Source: Undibacter mobilis
Lineage (GTDB): Bacteria > Pseudomonadota > Alphaproteobacteria > Rhizobiales > Xanthobacteraceae
Length of the DNA: 64,000 nt
Assembly (NCBI RefSeq): GCF_003367195.1
Contig: NZ_QRGO01000001.1
Span: forward strand, 1,722,501-1,786,500
Direction of reading: 5' to 3'
In this document: positions 31,725 to 41,033 of the stretch, piece by piece
How positions within the stretch are numbered: position 1 is the stretch's first letter
How the letters are laid out: each line of letters begins with the position of its first letter
Notes under the pieces: model-generated
What the model was told of the DNA's origin: nothing
Databases searched by the model: none
The model's input: the letters and a program-made list of their open reading frames with translations, nothing else
Made by a program: the position numbers and the translations under genes

Positions 31725-32426
31725 TTATCCGGCGATGGGAAGGATGTGGGTGACGTATTGATGCGTGATCTTGCGCTTGGCGACCGGGTCCTCGATCTCC
31801 AGTTCGAACAGGTCGGCGCCCGTTAGCTCGCCATGAACGGCCAAGGTGCCGCAGAACATCACGGTGCCAACGGGCAGGGTAGCGCCGGCGCCGAGATAGC
31901 GCGAAATCAGATCGTCCGGATGCCGCATCTTGGCGAGCGGGCCTTCCTGATAGAGTGTTCGCTTGCCGTTCCGGGTGGCGAATGAACGGACCAGCAACTG
32001 ATCCCAGCGTCCGGAGACGTCGCTGAAGCGCCACAGCCGCTTCGAAACCGGCTTGGCGCACATCTGCTTGGAAATGGTGATGCCGACGGTTTCGACCTGC
32101 CGGTCGGTATGATCCGAGCCGACGCCGAGCCAGAGCCCGTCGGGCAGGCTGACGATCACGGGTTCCACTTCGCCGCTCGACCGATCACCGACGACTTCGA
32201 TTTCCGCAGCTTGCGTCAGCAGCGATGCCGCACCGCGGTAGAAAATCGGGGTCGAGGCCGGGCGCTTCACGCCGAGCTTTTCCAGCTCGACAATATGTGC
32301 CTCCATTGCCGCCGGGTCGCGTCCGGTCCAGCCAGCAATGACGAGGGAGGTGACGGCCGCGCTGATGTCGCCGCCCTTGTCCTCGGAGGAAAAGGTCAAC
32401 CGTACTCCGGACTTCAATGCGCTCAT
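31725..32426 (-). CDS. DUF2848 family protein (fumarylacetoacetase-like)
   Basis: Protein of 233 residues, consistent with DUF2848, which is thought to share the fumarylacetoacetate-hydrolase fold. Seen are VIAGWTGRDPAAMEAHIVELEKLGVKRP near the start, GLWLGVGSDHTDR in the middle and LPVGTVMFCGTL near the end, a stretch typical of the FAH active-site region. ATG 32426 (MSALKSG) is preferred over 32441. First gene of the minus-strand operon divergent from hpaB. It may hydrolyse a C-C bond of a ring-cleavage product or act on a carboxylate. Confidence 0.78.
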   Translation of the reverse strand: MSALKSGVRLTFSSEDKGGDISAAVTSLVIAGWTGRDPAAMEAHIVELEKLGVKRPASTPIFYRGAASLLTQAAEIEVVGDRSSGEVEPVIVSLPDGLWLGVGSDHTDRQVETVGITISKQMCAKPVSKRLWRFSDVSGRWDQLLVRSFATRNGKRTLYQEGPLAKMRHPDDLISRYLGAGATLPVGTVMFCGTLAVHGELTGADLFELEIEDPVAKRKITHQYVTHILPIAG

Positions 32427-32503
32427 GGCGGCCTTTCTCACTGTATGACGAACGGGGTCCGTTCGTCAGGTTTGGGATTGTTCTCCGCCGCTTGCGGAAT
32501 TTA

Positions 32504-32536
32504 ATTGCTAATATAACATACCTATGTTTTATAGCA
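32504..32536. promoter_or_regulatory. Palindromic operator between DUF2848 operon and hpaB
   Basis: Nested palindrome: TTGCTA (32504-32509) and TAGCAA (32531-32536) outside, AACATA (32514-32519) and TATGTT (32522-32527) inside, almost concentric. TTGCTAATAT recurs exactly at 49026-49035 and TAACATA at 5862 and 25997. Lies between two divergent operons, one encoding a MarR. Confidence 0.62.
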
Positions 32537-32616
32537 AAAGGCAAGCGCCTTGGACGGGCGATGTTCCCCCGATCCAACGCCAGATTCACCGGATTTTGCG
32601 GAGGTTGAGGATCGTC

Positions 32617-34134
32617 ATGAACGTCGCCGGAAACGTCAAGAAAGAGAATTCCACAAAGGTGGCAGGCGCCGGCCTGCGGACCGGGGCTGAGTATCTCGAA
32701 TCGCTGCGCGACGGACGACAGGTGTTCGTCGATGGCGAAAAGGTGAAGGATATCGCCAGCCACAAGGCCTTCGCCGGCAGCGCAAGGTCGCTGGCGCGTC
32801 TGTTCGACATCGCGGCCGCGCCGGAAATGCGCGAGCGTATGACCTTCACGTCGCCGAAGACCGGCAACCCGGTCTGGCGCGCTTACCAGATTCCGAAGAC
32901 CCACGCCGATCTCAAGGCCAAGCGTCTTGCGGCCGAGACCTGGGCGGAAGCCACCTACGGCCTGATGGGCCGCACCCCGGACCACGTTGCCGGCTTCTTC
33001 GCTGGCTATGCGGCGGTGCCCAGCGTGTTCGCCGCCGGCGGCCAGCAGTTCGCCGACAACGTCGTGAACTTCTACGAGAAAATTCGCGATACCCATCAGT
33101 ATCTGAGCTACGCGATCGTCCCGCCACAGATCGATCGCAGCAAGCCGGCGCATCAGCAGAGCGATCCGACGCTCTATGCCGGCGTCGTCAAGGAAACGGA
33201 TGGCGGCATCATCCTGTCGGGCGCCCAGCAGCTCGCCACCGCGGGCCTGTTCTCTGACTACATCTATCTGAGCTGCATCCACCCGCTGCAGGCAGGCGAC
33301 GAGAACTACGCCAACGGCGTCGCAATTCCGGCCAATGCGCCGGGCCTCAAACTCTATCCGCGCCGCGCTTACGCCAACGTCGCTAACAACTCCTATGACT
33401 ATCCGTTGTCGTCGCGGTTCGACGAGGTCGATTGCTTCGTCGTGCTCGATAACGTGTTCGTGCCATGGGAGAACGTGTTCATCTATCGCAACACGCAGGT
33501 GTGCCGCGATCAGTGGTGGCAGACGCCGTCGCATCTTTACGGCAACTACCAGGCCCAGTCCCGCTACACGACCAAACTGCGCTTCATGACCGGTCTTGCC
33601 AAACGCATGAACGAAATGACCGGCAACGACTCCAATCCGGCCGTGCAGGTGCAGATGGGCGAACTGGCATCGCTCGTGTCCATCGTCGAGAACATGCTGT
33701 TGTCGCAGGAGACGACGGCGACCATCGACAAGAATGGCGTGCTGTGGCCATCCAAGACGGCGCTCTACTCGATCATGGCGCTGCAGTCCGAACTGAACTC
33801 GCGTATGCTCGAGATCATCCGCGAACTCAGCGGTGCCGCCATGATTACCGTTCCTTCGGCTTATGCCGACTTCCAGAACGATGACATGCGCACCGACATC
33901 GAACGCTTCATGCAGTCCGGCGTTGCCGATGCCAAGAGCCGCGTTGCGGTGATGCGCATGGCCTGGGACTTCATCGGCTCGGAGTTCGGCAGCCGTCACC
34001 AGCAATACGAGAAGTTCTACGGTGGCGCCTCCTTCCTCGTGAAGATGAATGTCTACCGCAACTTTGATTTTGCCCGCGCGACCGGCATGGTGGAGAGCGC
34101 GCTCGCGCTGCCGCCGATCGGTCTCGACAAGTAG
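32617..34134 (+). CDS. HpaB-type FADH2-dependent monooxygenase, oxygenase component
   Basis: Oxygenase of 505 residues of the 4-hydroxyphenylacetate 3-monooxygenase/HpaB family, which hydroxylates phenols ortho to the OH using FADH2 and O2. The family is recognised by RTGAEYLESLRDGRQVFVDGE at the N terminus, GGIILSGAQQLATAG near residue 205 and the C-terminal FGSRHQQYEKFYGG. ATG 32617 follows GAGGTTGAGG at 32601-32610; earlier in-frame starts would run into the palindrome. FADH2 should come from the flavin reductase at 29843, encoded in the divergent operon. Substrate unknown; any phenolic acid or pyrrole is possible. Confidence 0.92.
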   Translation: MNVAGNVKKENSTKVAGAGLRTGAEYLESLRDGRQVFVDGEKVKDIASHKAFAGSARSLARLFDIAAAPEMRERMTFTSPKTGNPVWRAYQIPKTHADLKAKRLAAETWAEATYGLMGRTPDHVAGFFAGYAAVPSVFAAGGQQFADNVVNFYEKIRDTHQYLSYAIVPPQIDRSKPAHQQSDPTLYAGVVKETDGGIILSGAQQLATAGLFSDYIYLSCIHPLQAGDENYANGVAIPANAPGLKLYPRRAYANVANNSYDYPLSSRFDEVDCFVVLDNVFVPWENVFIYRNTQVCRDQWWQTPSHLYGNYQAQSRYTTKLRFMTGLAKRMNEMTGNDSNPAVQVQMGELASLVSIVENMLLSQETTATIDKNGVLWPSKTALYSIMALQSELNSRMLEIIRELSGAAMITVPSAYADFQNDDMRTDIERFMQSGVADAKSRVAVMRMAWDFIGSEFGSRHQQYEKFYGGASFLVKMNVYRNFDFARATGMVESALALPPIGLDK

Positions 34135-34292
34135 GGCGAAGACAGGAGAGGGCGGGAAGCAGATCCGTCCTCCCACCCGCCCAATCGATAGGGCCGCTGA
34201 ACCGTCGTAGGCTCAGCGGCCAACCGCTTTCCAGCAACTTGCGCCCGCCGCTCTTTCCCTCGAGCCCGGCCGATCGAACCTCGTGAGCTGAA

Positions 34293-35585
34293 ATGACCCG
34301 CCCCACTGATCGTCTGGAGGCCGCGCTGGCCTCGATCGAAGCTCGCGGCAGCCAGGGAAGGCTGGCGTTTACCGAAGTTTTCACCGAGAGTGCGAAACGC
34401 GAAGCCTTCGCCGCCGACCGGCGCGTCGCCAGCGGCATGACCAAGAGCGCTCTCGACGGCCGTATCGTTTCGGTGAAGGCGCTCTTCGACGTTGCCGGCA
34501 CCGTGACTCATGCCGGCTCGGCGCGCCTGCGTAAACTCGCGCCGGCCGCCCGGGATGCGGATGCTGTCGAGCGCCTTCGCGCTGCCGGCGCGATCATCAT
34601 TGGCAAAACCCAGATGACTGAATTCGCCTTTTCGGCGCTGGGCACCAATCCGCACGACGGAATGCCGGCCAATCCTCGCGACCCGGCCCGCGTTCCAGGC
34701 GGATCGTCATCCGGCGCCGTGGTGTCCGTGCTTGAGGGCATGGCCGACGTCGCCATTGGCAGCGATACCGGTGGCTCGATCCGCATTCCCGCCGCGTTGT
34801 CGGGTGCCGTTGGCTTCAAGCCGACCAGCGGGCGCGTTCCAACAACCGGCGCCTTCTCGCTATCGTCGACACTCGATACCGTTGGCCCCATCGCCAAAAG
34901 TGTGGCCGACTGCGCCGCCGCTGATCAGATTCTGGCCGCCGAAACCGGAGCCATACCGTTCAAAGCCGCAGCGCCGGGGAATTTCCGATTGATTATCGGG
35001 CGAGGCCGTCTGTTCACCCGTTGCGAAGACAAGGTTCTCGAAGCTGTCGATCGCGCCATCGCAATATGCCGTGCCGCCGGAATTGTCGTCGAAGAAGGCT
35101 CGCTTGACCCGGTGCTGGAACATACCGACCGCATCGACAAGCTCGGCACATTTCCCTCCATCGAAGTCGGCGCCACTTTGTCCCAGCTCGGCATTTCGTC
35201 ACTCGATGGCATTGATCCCCTGACGCGGGCGCGCATAGAAGCCAACAAGGCTGTGTCTGCCGTGGACTATGTCCTGATGACGCGGCATCGCCAGGCAGCG
35301 ATCGGTGCATTCGACAGATTGCTCGGCGACAATGAGATCGTCATCGTCCCAACGACGCCCATCGTTGCTCCTCTGACATCCTCCGTCCAGGAAGCTGCGG
35401 GTTTTCATGAAGCCAATGGTTTGGTGCTGCGGAACCCGCGAGTGGCAAACCTTCTCGATTGTCCATCGGTGTCGATCCCCATTCCGGGCCCCGGTTTGCC
35501 GGTAGGCCTGATGCTGCTTGGGCAGCGGCATTCGGACCGGCGGCTGCTGTCGGCTGCCGCGTGCCTGGAATCATTACTGCACTAG
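34293..35585 (+). CDS. Amidase (amidase signature family)
   Basis: Amidase of 430 residues. The Ser-cisSer-Lys triad can be placed: Lys62 (SVKALFD), Ser139 (GGSSSG) and nucleophile Ser162 (SDTGGSIR). The spacings match the family. It hydrolyses an amide or ester to an acid and ammonia or amine. It follows hpaB by 158 bases with no obvious terminator, so it may be co-transcribed. A small hairpin TTCCGC-AGTG-GCGGAA at 35608-35623 lies beyond its stop. It may release an acid substrate for the region's other enzymes, or be an indoleacetamide- or mandelamide-type hydrolase; sequence alone does not decide. Confidence 0.92.
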   Translation: MTRPTDRLEAALASIEARGSQGRLAFTEVFTESAKREAFAADRRVASGMTKSALDGRIVSVKALFDVAGTVTHAGSARLRKLAPAARDADAVERLRAAGAIIIGKTQMTEFAFSALGTNPHDGMPANPRDPARVPGGSSSGAVVSVLEGMADVAIGSDTGGSIRIPAALSGAVGFKPTSGRVPTTGAFSLSSTLDTVGPIAKSVADCAAADQILAAETGAIPFKAAAPGNFRLIIGRGRLFTRCEDKVLEAVDRAIAICRAAGIVVEEGSLDPVLEHTDRIDKLGTFPSIEVGATLSQLGISSLDGIDPLTRARIEANKAVSAVDYVLMTRHRQAAIGAFDRLLGDNEIVIVPTTPIVAPLTSSVQEAAGFHEANGLVLRNPRVANLLDCPSVSIPIPGPGLPVGLMLLGQRHSDRRLLSAAACLESLLH

Positions 35586-35643
35586 CGCGGCTCGATAATG
35601 CGGCCGGTTCCGCAGTGGCGGAATTGGTTGTTCCTGCAGACAG

Positions 35644-37347
35644 TTATTTTTCCGGCAGACCCGCCGCAATCATGAATTGAATTTGATGGTCGGAGGCCGC
35701 CCGAAATGCCGGGCTGGCGTTCTTCATCGGCGGCGCCACATTGAGTGCTGTGGTGCCGGGCCGCAGTTTGAGCCCCTCGCGCATGGCCGCTTTGGCCTCT
35801 TCGGTTCGCCCCAACTGTTGGTAAGCCGCGGCTAGCAGCATGTGGGTACGCCCGGTGGCCGGCGTAATGGCGATCGAGCGCTGCAGCCAGGGCAGCGCGG
35901 CCTCCGCATTGCCCAGAACGAGCGTTGCCCAACCGGCGCCGACCAGCCAGGTCCAGCGTGAAATCGGCGGGGTATCGAAACGATCGGCTTGCTGGAATGT
36001 CGCAAGCGCATCGTCGAAGCGACCGAGATGCAACTGGCCGAGTCCGACCAGAAAGAGTGCGAGCCCGTTCCACGGATCGAAACTCAGTGTCCGCGCGCAG
36101 GTGACGAGACTTTCAGCAAAATGATTGGTCGCGCTGAGAAAGCGGCAATAAGTTTCGAGCACGGCGATCGAGTTGGGTTTCGCCCGCAGCGCTCGCTCAA
36201 TCGTTGCGGTGGCCTTCTCTTCGGCAGCGACTACCTCGTCAGGCGTGTACCAGACCATCTGGATGCCGCGCATCTGAAGCGCAACAAGCGCGACGGCGAC
36301 GTCAACGTTGTTGGGGTCGTCATTGAGCGCGTTTTGTAGAAGGGTCTGCGCCAGCCCAAAGCGTTCACGGCTGGTCTGGTAGATCGACGCTGCGGCCTGC
36401 TCGATGACGACCTTGGTGCCGCCAGCCGTGCGGCCCATGTCGGAAGATGTCGCCTCCAGTATCTCGTTCAGACGGCGCGCCAGCGGTTGACCGACGCCCG
36501 CGGCCAGACGCGATTGCTGCAGTTCCGTCTTGAGCCCATCGCTTGCGACAGATACGGCGGCAACAGACTGGACCTCGCCGGTGTCCGTCTTGATGAGCCG
36601 CGCCCGCAACGTCCAGGATTTCTCACTGCGGTGCAGCTCGCCGGCAATTTCATAGTCTGACGAGACTGTCGAACCGGATGCCTGCGTCGGGCGCGGCCCG
36701 ATCACGCTGATATTGGCGATCTTCGCAAAACCATCGGTGAGTCGGGCCGTAACCTCCGCTGCCATTGCGGTGCCACGAGGCTCGTCGCTGGAGTCGACAA
36801 TCGAAGTCAGAGCGACAACAGGCCGCGGTGACGAGAAAACCAATGTGGGCCTGAAAGCCTGCGCCGCCGTCCAGAGCGCAACGACGGCGCAGAGACCGAA
36901 AAGTCCAGCAGCCACGGCGACCTGCCTGCGTGAACCGAGCCATCTGCCGTTTACTTGAGTCGCATCGGCCGGCGTCTGCGGTGGATTCGTAACAGCCGGA
37001 ACGACCCCGGCTGCGTCGGGACGATGCGGCTGGCCTGCCGGCAGGTTCGAAACCTCGGGCGTGAAGAGGTAGCCGCCGCCGGTCGCCAGTTTGATGACCT
37101 GCCGGCGTTCGTCGCCCAGTACGCCACGGATCTCGCGTATGCATTGGAACAGGCTGTCTTCGCCGACAAAGACCTTCGGCCAGATCGCCTCCATCAGTTC
37201 CTGTTTTGTCAGGACCCGGCCGGCATTGCTAACGAAGAATTGCAGCATCTCAAACGACTTAGGCCGGAGCTTGAGCACTCCGCCGTCGGGACCGCGCAAC
37301 TCTGCCCGTTGCTGATCCAGTTCGAACTCGCCAAAACGAAAAACCAT
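35644..37347 (-). CDS. Winged-helix/TPR membrane regulator (CadC/ToxR-like)
   Basis: Protein of 567 residues. Residues 1-100 are an OmpR-type winged helix (FGEFELD at the start, LRPKSFEMLQFFVSNAGRVLTKQELMEAIWP, and GGGYLF at the end). A Pro-rich linker follows, then one membrane segment at about 143-164 (VAVAAGLFGLCAVVALW). The rest is a periplasmic part with an adenylate-cyclase/TolB-like adaptor region and several TPR motifs toward the C terminus. This is the CadC-like one-component design in which a periplasmic sensor controls a DNA-binding domain across the membrane. GGGGGA precedes the ATG. Its targets and signal are unknown. Confidence 0.85.
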   Translation of the reverse strand: MVFRFGEFELDQQRAELRGPDGGVLKLRPKSFEMLQFFVSNAGRVLTKQELMEAIWPKVFVGEDSLFQCIREIRGVLGDERRQVIKLATGGGYLFTPEVSNLPAGQPHRPDAAGVVPAVTNPPQTPADATQVNGRWLGSRRQVAVAAGLFGLCAVVALWTAAQAFRPTLVFSSPRPVVALTSIVDSSDEPRGTAMAAEVTARLTDGFAKIANISVIGPRPTQASGSTVSSDYEIAGELHRSEKSWTLRARLIKTDTGEVQSVAAVSVASDGLKTELQQSRLAAGVGQPLARRLNEILEATSSDMGRTAGGTKVVIEQAAASIYQTSRERFGLAQTLLQNALNDDPNNVDVAVALVALQMRGIQMVWYTPDEVVAAEEKATATIERALRAKPNSIAVLETYCRFLSATNHFAESLVTCARTLSFDPWNGLALFLVGLGQLHLGRFDDALATFQQADRFDTPPISRWTWLVGAGWATLVLGNAEAALPWLQRSIAITPATGRTHMLLAAAYQQLGRTEEAKAAMREGLKLRPGTTALNVAPPMKNASPAFRAASDHQIQFMIAAGLPEK

Positions 37348-37670
37348 ATCCCCCGTCCGCGGGCACCGTCTGCGCCGCCACCAATAACGGAAATATCCCA
37401 GACGACAGCGTTAAATGGAGAATATCAGAAAACTTCAGCGCATTTTCATGCCGACATCAAAATGTCCGTGCCTGACGCGGACGAGATGGCCCTGGTCCGT
37501 CGATCGGCGCGCGATTGTCCGCAGTGCTGTCGGGAGCGCCAGTCCGAGACGGGGAACCATTCGCCGTGCGCTCGGGCAAAACGGACCGCCGATTCGAGTG
37601 GCTAACCGCCCCGTGTGGCATTCAGGACAAGTCGGGCCCATCCCGATCTGAGGCGGGGGCGAGCCTTACG
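37348..37670. other. Intergenic region without recognised gene
   Basis: The 323 bases upstream of the winged-helix/TPR gene contain short open frames on both strands but none with a ribosome site, a recognisable protein or neighbour-like codon use. It should hold the promoter of the regulator gene. I see no strong palindrome or repeat. Confidence 0.5.
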
Positions 37671-38483
37671 TCAGCCAGGCCACAACTGGCCGCCGCCGTC
37701 GATCCTCAAGACCTGTCCCGAGACGAATGCGCCCATGGGGCCGGCGAAGAATTCGACGACGCGGGCCACTTCGTCCACGGTAGCGATGCGGTCAAGTGTG
37801 CCGCCTTCCGCCATCCGTGCCGGATCGACCGTGCGGGTGGCGACGAAGCGTTCGGTTCGTGTGTCGCCCGGCGCGATGGTGTTGACCGTGATGTCGTAGG
37901 GCCGCAGCTGGTCGGCTAGGCAGCGGGTGAAGTGCAGGGCGCCAGCCTTGGCCGTAGCGTAGATCGAGGCATTGGTTCGGCCCTTGAAAGCGGCGACAGA
38001 TCCGACGGTGACGATGCGGCCACTGCGACGCTCCATCATTCCTTTCGCCACCGCCTGGCAAACGAAAATCGTGCTCATCAAATTGCGGTCGATCACTGCA
38101 CGCACGTCCTCGGCCTTGATGTGGATGACATCGTTGGGGTCCGGCTTGCCGCCTTTGGCAGCGATGTCGCCGCCGGCATTGTGAACGAGAATGTCAATGG
38201 TGCCGAGTTCGGCTTCGGCCGTGGCAATCACGCGCGCGATCTCATCTGGTGCCGTCAGGTCGCCGAGTATCTTCACCGTACGAACGCCATGCGTCGAGGC
38301 GATAGCGTTCGCTACATCGGTCAGCGTTTGTGCACCGCCGAATTCAGAGGGCCCATGTTCGCGCATGCCATGAACGGCGACATGGCATCCCAAGGCTGCC
38401 AGTCGTTCCGCAAAGGCGCGTCCCAGTCCGCGGCCCGCGCCGGTCACCAGTGCGACTTTGCCGTCGAGAAGTCGTGTGCTCAT
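37671..38483 (-). CDS. Short-chain dehydrogenase/reductase
   Basis: SDR of 270 residues. The cofactor motif is VTGAGRGLGRAFAE near residue 13. VHNAGGD is near 107, and the catalytic Tyr-x-x-x-Lys is in YATAK near 181. The C-terminal GQVLRIDGGGQLWPG is family-typical. Divergent from the semialdehyde dehydrogenase at 38651, with 167 bases between. It would oxidise a hydroxyl or reduce a keto group of an unknown substrate, perhaps in the same pathway as its divergent partner. Confidence 0.9.
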   Translation of the reverse strand: MSTRLLDGKVALVTGAGRGLGRAFAERLAALGCHVAVHGMREHGPSEFGGAQTLTDVANAIASTHGVRTVKILGDLTAPDEIARVIATAEAELGTIDILVHNAGGDIAAKGGKPDPNDVIHIKAEDVRAVIDRNLMSTIFVCQAVAKGMMERRSGRIVTVGSVAAFKGRTNASIYATAKAGALHFTRCLADQLRPYDITVNTIAPGDTRTERFVATRTVDPARMAEGGTLDRIATVDEVARVVEFFAGPMGAFVSGQVLRIDGGGQLWPG

Positions 38484-38650
38484 GGGCCCCTTCTTCGGTC
38501 AGAATGCACCATACTTGATGAAAGGCGCGCGCCTTGCCAGATCGACATCATGCGGGAAGTGTGCAAACAAACAGTCTTCGACGCCGAAGGCGTGTTGATC
38601 GACCTGTTTGCTGACGTCACTTTTATTTTGCATCGCAGCGAGAGTGAAAC

Positions 38651-40096
38651 ATGACGACGCCGCAGTATCTTTCCAAGCTCGACCATTACATCAACGGCGC
38701 CTGGGTGCAGCCGACCTCCGGCAAAGGCCAGGACGTGGTCAATCCGGCCACCAATCAACCAATCGGCAAGCTCGGTTTTGCGTCGAAGGCCGATCTCGAC
38801 GCCGCGGTGAAGGCCGCGGATGCGGGCTTCAAGACCTGGCGTAAGGTCTCGGCCTTCGAGCGTGCCAAGATCCTGCGCAAGGCCGCCGATCTGGTGCGTG
38901 CCCGCGCCGACCAGATCGCCACCGCGCTCACTTTTGAGCAAGGCAAGATTCTCGGTGAAGCCAAGCTCGAGGTGATGGGCTCCGCCGACGTCATCGACTG
39001 GTTCGCCGACGAGGGCCGCCGCGCCTATGGTCGCATCATCCCGGCGCGCGCCGACGGCGTGCGCAACATGGTGATCATGGAGCCGGTTGGCCCGGTCGCT
39101 GGCTTCTCGCCGTGGAATTTCCCGGTGCTGCAGGCGACGCGCAAAATCAGCGCTGCGCTCGCGGCCGGCTGTTCGATCATCGTCAAGTGCCCGGAAGAGA
39201 CGCCCGGCTCGCCGATCGAGTTCGTCAAATGCTTCGAGGAAGCCGGTGTTCCCGATGGCGTCATCAATTTGCTGTACGGCGTGCCGGCGGAGATTTCCGA
39301 ATATCTGATCGCCCATCCGTCGATCCGCAAGATTTCGTTCACCGGCTCGGTGCCGGTCGGCAAGCAGCTCGCCTCGCTTGCCGGTTTGCACATGAAGCGC
39401 GCCACCATGGAGCTCGGGGGGCATGCGCCGGTAATGGTGTTCGACGATGCCGACACCGACAGCGCAGCGAACCTGATGGCATTCCTGAAATATCGCAATG
39501 CCGGTCAGGTCTGCGTGTCGCCGACGCGTTTCTTCGTGCAAGAGAAAGCCTATGACAAGTTTGTCGCGAAGTTCGTTGACCTCGCCAAGGCTGTGAAGGT
39601 CGGCGATGGCTTCGATCCGGCGAGCAAGATGGGTCCGCTTGCCAATCCACGCCGTGTCAATGCGATGGAAAGCATCATCCTCGACGCCAAGGAAAAGGGC
39701 GCCAGGATTGAGACCGGCGGCAGTCGCATCGGCAATGCCGGCAATTTCTTCGAGCCGACGGTGCTGACCGGGGTGCCGCAGAACGCGCGCATCATGAGTG
39801 AGGAGCCTTTCGGTCCGGTTGCGGTGATGATGCCGTTCAAGGATACAGACGCAATGCTGGAGCAGGCCAACAGCTTGCCGTTCGGGCTGGCCAGCTATGC
39901 CTTTACCAAGGACGCCAAGACAGCGGCAAAACTGACTGATTCCATCGATGCCGGCATGCTGACCATCAACCATTTCGGCATCGCCCTGCCGGAGACACCG
40001 TTCGGTGGCATCAAGGACTCGGGCTATGGCCACGAAGGCGGTATCGAGGGCCTGAACGCTTACCTGCAGACCAAATTCGTCAGCCATCTGGCCTGA
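38651..40096 (+). CDS. NAD-dependent succinate-semialdehyde dehydrogenase-like aldehyde dehydrogenase
   Basis: Aldehyde dehydrogenase of 481 residues with catalytic Cys288 (NAGQVCVSP), Glu in MELGGHAP near residue 255 and cofactor motif FSPWNFP near 155. It is of the GabD/SSADH type and similar to the enzyme at 20353. It stands alone on its strand between the SDR (divergent) and the liv operon (convergent), with a terminator-like hairpin after it. Substrate by family: a short-chain semialdehyde or similar aldehyde. Confidence 0.9.
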   Translation: MTTPQYLSKLDHYINGAWVQPTSGKGQDVVNPATNQPIGKLGFASKADLDAAVKAADAGFKTWRKVSAFERAKILRKAADLVRARADQIATALTFEQGKILGEAKLEVMGSADVIDWFADEGRRAYGRIIPARADGVRNMVIMEPVGPVAGFSPWNFPVLQATRKISAALAAGCSIIVKCPEETPGSPIEFVKCFEEAGVPDGVINLLYGVPAEISEYLIAHPSIRKISFTGSVPVGKQLASLAGLHMKRATMELGGHAPVMVFDDADTDSAANLMAFLKYRNAGQVCVSPTRFFVQEKAYDKFVAKFVDLAKAVKVGDGFDPASKMGPLANPRRVNAMESIILDAKEKGARIETGGSRIGNAGNFFEPTVLTGVPQNARIMSEEPFGPVAVMMPFKDTDAMLEQANSLPFGLASYAFTKDAKTAAKLTDSIDAGMLTINHFGIALPETPFGGIKDSGYGHEGGIEGLNAYLQTKFVSHLA

Positions 40097-40110
40097 CAAG
40101 CGAGGGCGGC

Positions 40111-40155
40111 GCCTCACGGGCGATTGGCCCGCGATGAGGCGGCGTGCCCGTTTTG
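40111..40155 (+). terminator. Terminator-like hairpin between convergent genes
   Basis: GCCTCA-CGGGC (40111-40121) pairs with GCCCG (40127-40131) and TGAGGC (40135-40140), giving a two-part stem with a small bulge. A TTTT run at 40151-40154 follows. It lies between the semialdehyde dehydrogenase and the convergent enoyl-CoA hydratase and may serve both. Confidence 0.55.
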
Positions 40156-40175
40156 ACAAGCCGTGACGAACGCCG

Positions 40176-40952
40176 TCAGCGGCCTTTCCACTGCGGCGGG
40201 CGCTTCTCCACGAAGGCTTTGACGCCTTCGCGGAAATCCTCGCTGCCATAGGCGGCGCGCACCAGATCGTCGCCATCCGGCAGCCCGGCATGTTGCAGGC
40301 GGCGGATCGCCTCCTTGGTCACGCGCATCGTGACGGGGGCGTTGCCGGCAAGCTGCGTACAAATCGCGGCGATGCGGGCGTCCAGCGCGGCCGGCTCAAC
40401 CACGTCCATCAGGAAGCCCGCGGCCAGCGCGTCCTCGGCGGCGATGTTCTCAGCCATCAGCATCATGCGCTTGGTGCGCGCCGCGCCGATGCCGGCCACC
40501 AGCCGGGCGTAATTGGCTACCGACAGACAGTTGCCGAGCGTGCGCGCGATCGGCACGCCGAATTTCGAGCCGGGTGTCGCAATGCGCAAATCGCAGCAGG
40601 CGGCAATCGCCAGCCCGCCGCCGATGGCCCAGCCTTCGACCACCGCCAGCGTCGGCATCGGCAGCGCTTCGAGTGCTGACAGATAGCGCTCCATTTTCTC
40701 CTCGTAGTCCGAACCCTGTTCGGGCTTCGAGAAGGCGAGGAACTGTGCGATGTCGGTGCCGGCGATGAAAGCCTTGCCGCCGGCGCCGCGCAGCACGGTA
40801 ACGCGGATGCTGTCATCCTTGGCCAACGCGGCGCAGGCGTCGGCCAGCGCCTCATACATGCCCCAGGTCATGGCGTTACGGGCCTGCGGCCGGTCGAACA
40901 GGATGGTCGCCACGTTGCCGTCCCGGGTCAGGTGGACTTGGCCGTCGGACAT
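40176..40952 (-). CDS. Enoyl-CoA hydratase/isomerase family protein
   Basis: Crotonase-fold protein of 258 residues. The CoA and oxyanion regions are visible as GAGGKAFIAGTDIAQF near residue 56 and VEGWAIGGGLAIAACCDLRIA near 104. It follows livF by 81 bases on the same strand, so it probably ends the livKHMGF transcript. It would hydrate or isomerise a CoA ester made from the imported aromatic acid. The usual catalytic Glu pair is not obvious, so isomerase or hydrolase activity is possible. Confidence 0.88.
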   Translation of the reverse strand: MSDGQVHLTRDGNVATILFDRPQARNAMTWGMYEALADACAALAKDDSIRVTVLRGAGGKAFIAGTDIAQFLAFSKPEQGSDYEEKMERYLSALEALPMPTLAVVEGWAIGGGLAIAACCDLRIATPGSKFGVPIARTLGNCLSVANYARLVAGIGAARTKRMMLMAENIAAEDALAAGFLMDVVEPAALDARIAAICTQLAGNAPVTMRVTKEAIRRLQHAGLPDGDDLVRAAYGSEDFREGVKAFVEKRPPQWKGR

Positions 40953-41033
40953 TTCAATAACTCCACATTGCGTGCGGCGGTCACGGTTGCTCCCTCCTCA
41001 TGAAGGGAAGCGAAAGATAAGGTCTGCCGTACT

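Noticed and set aside
32185..34176. 663-residue open frame on the minus strand
   Set aside because: Antisense to the hpaB gene; no motif.
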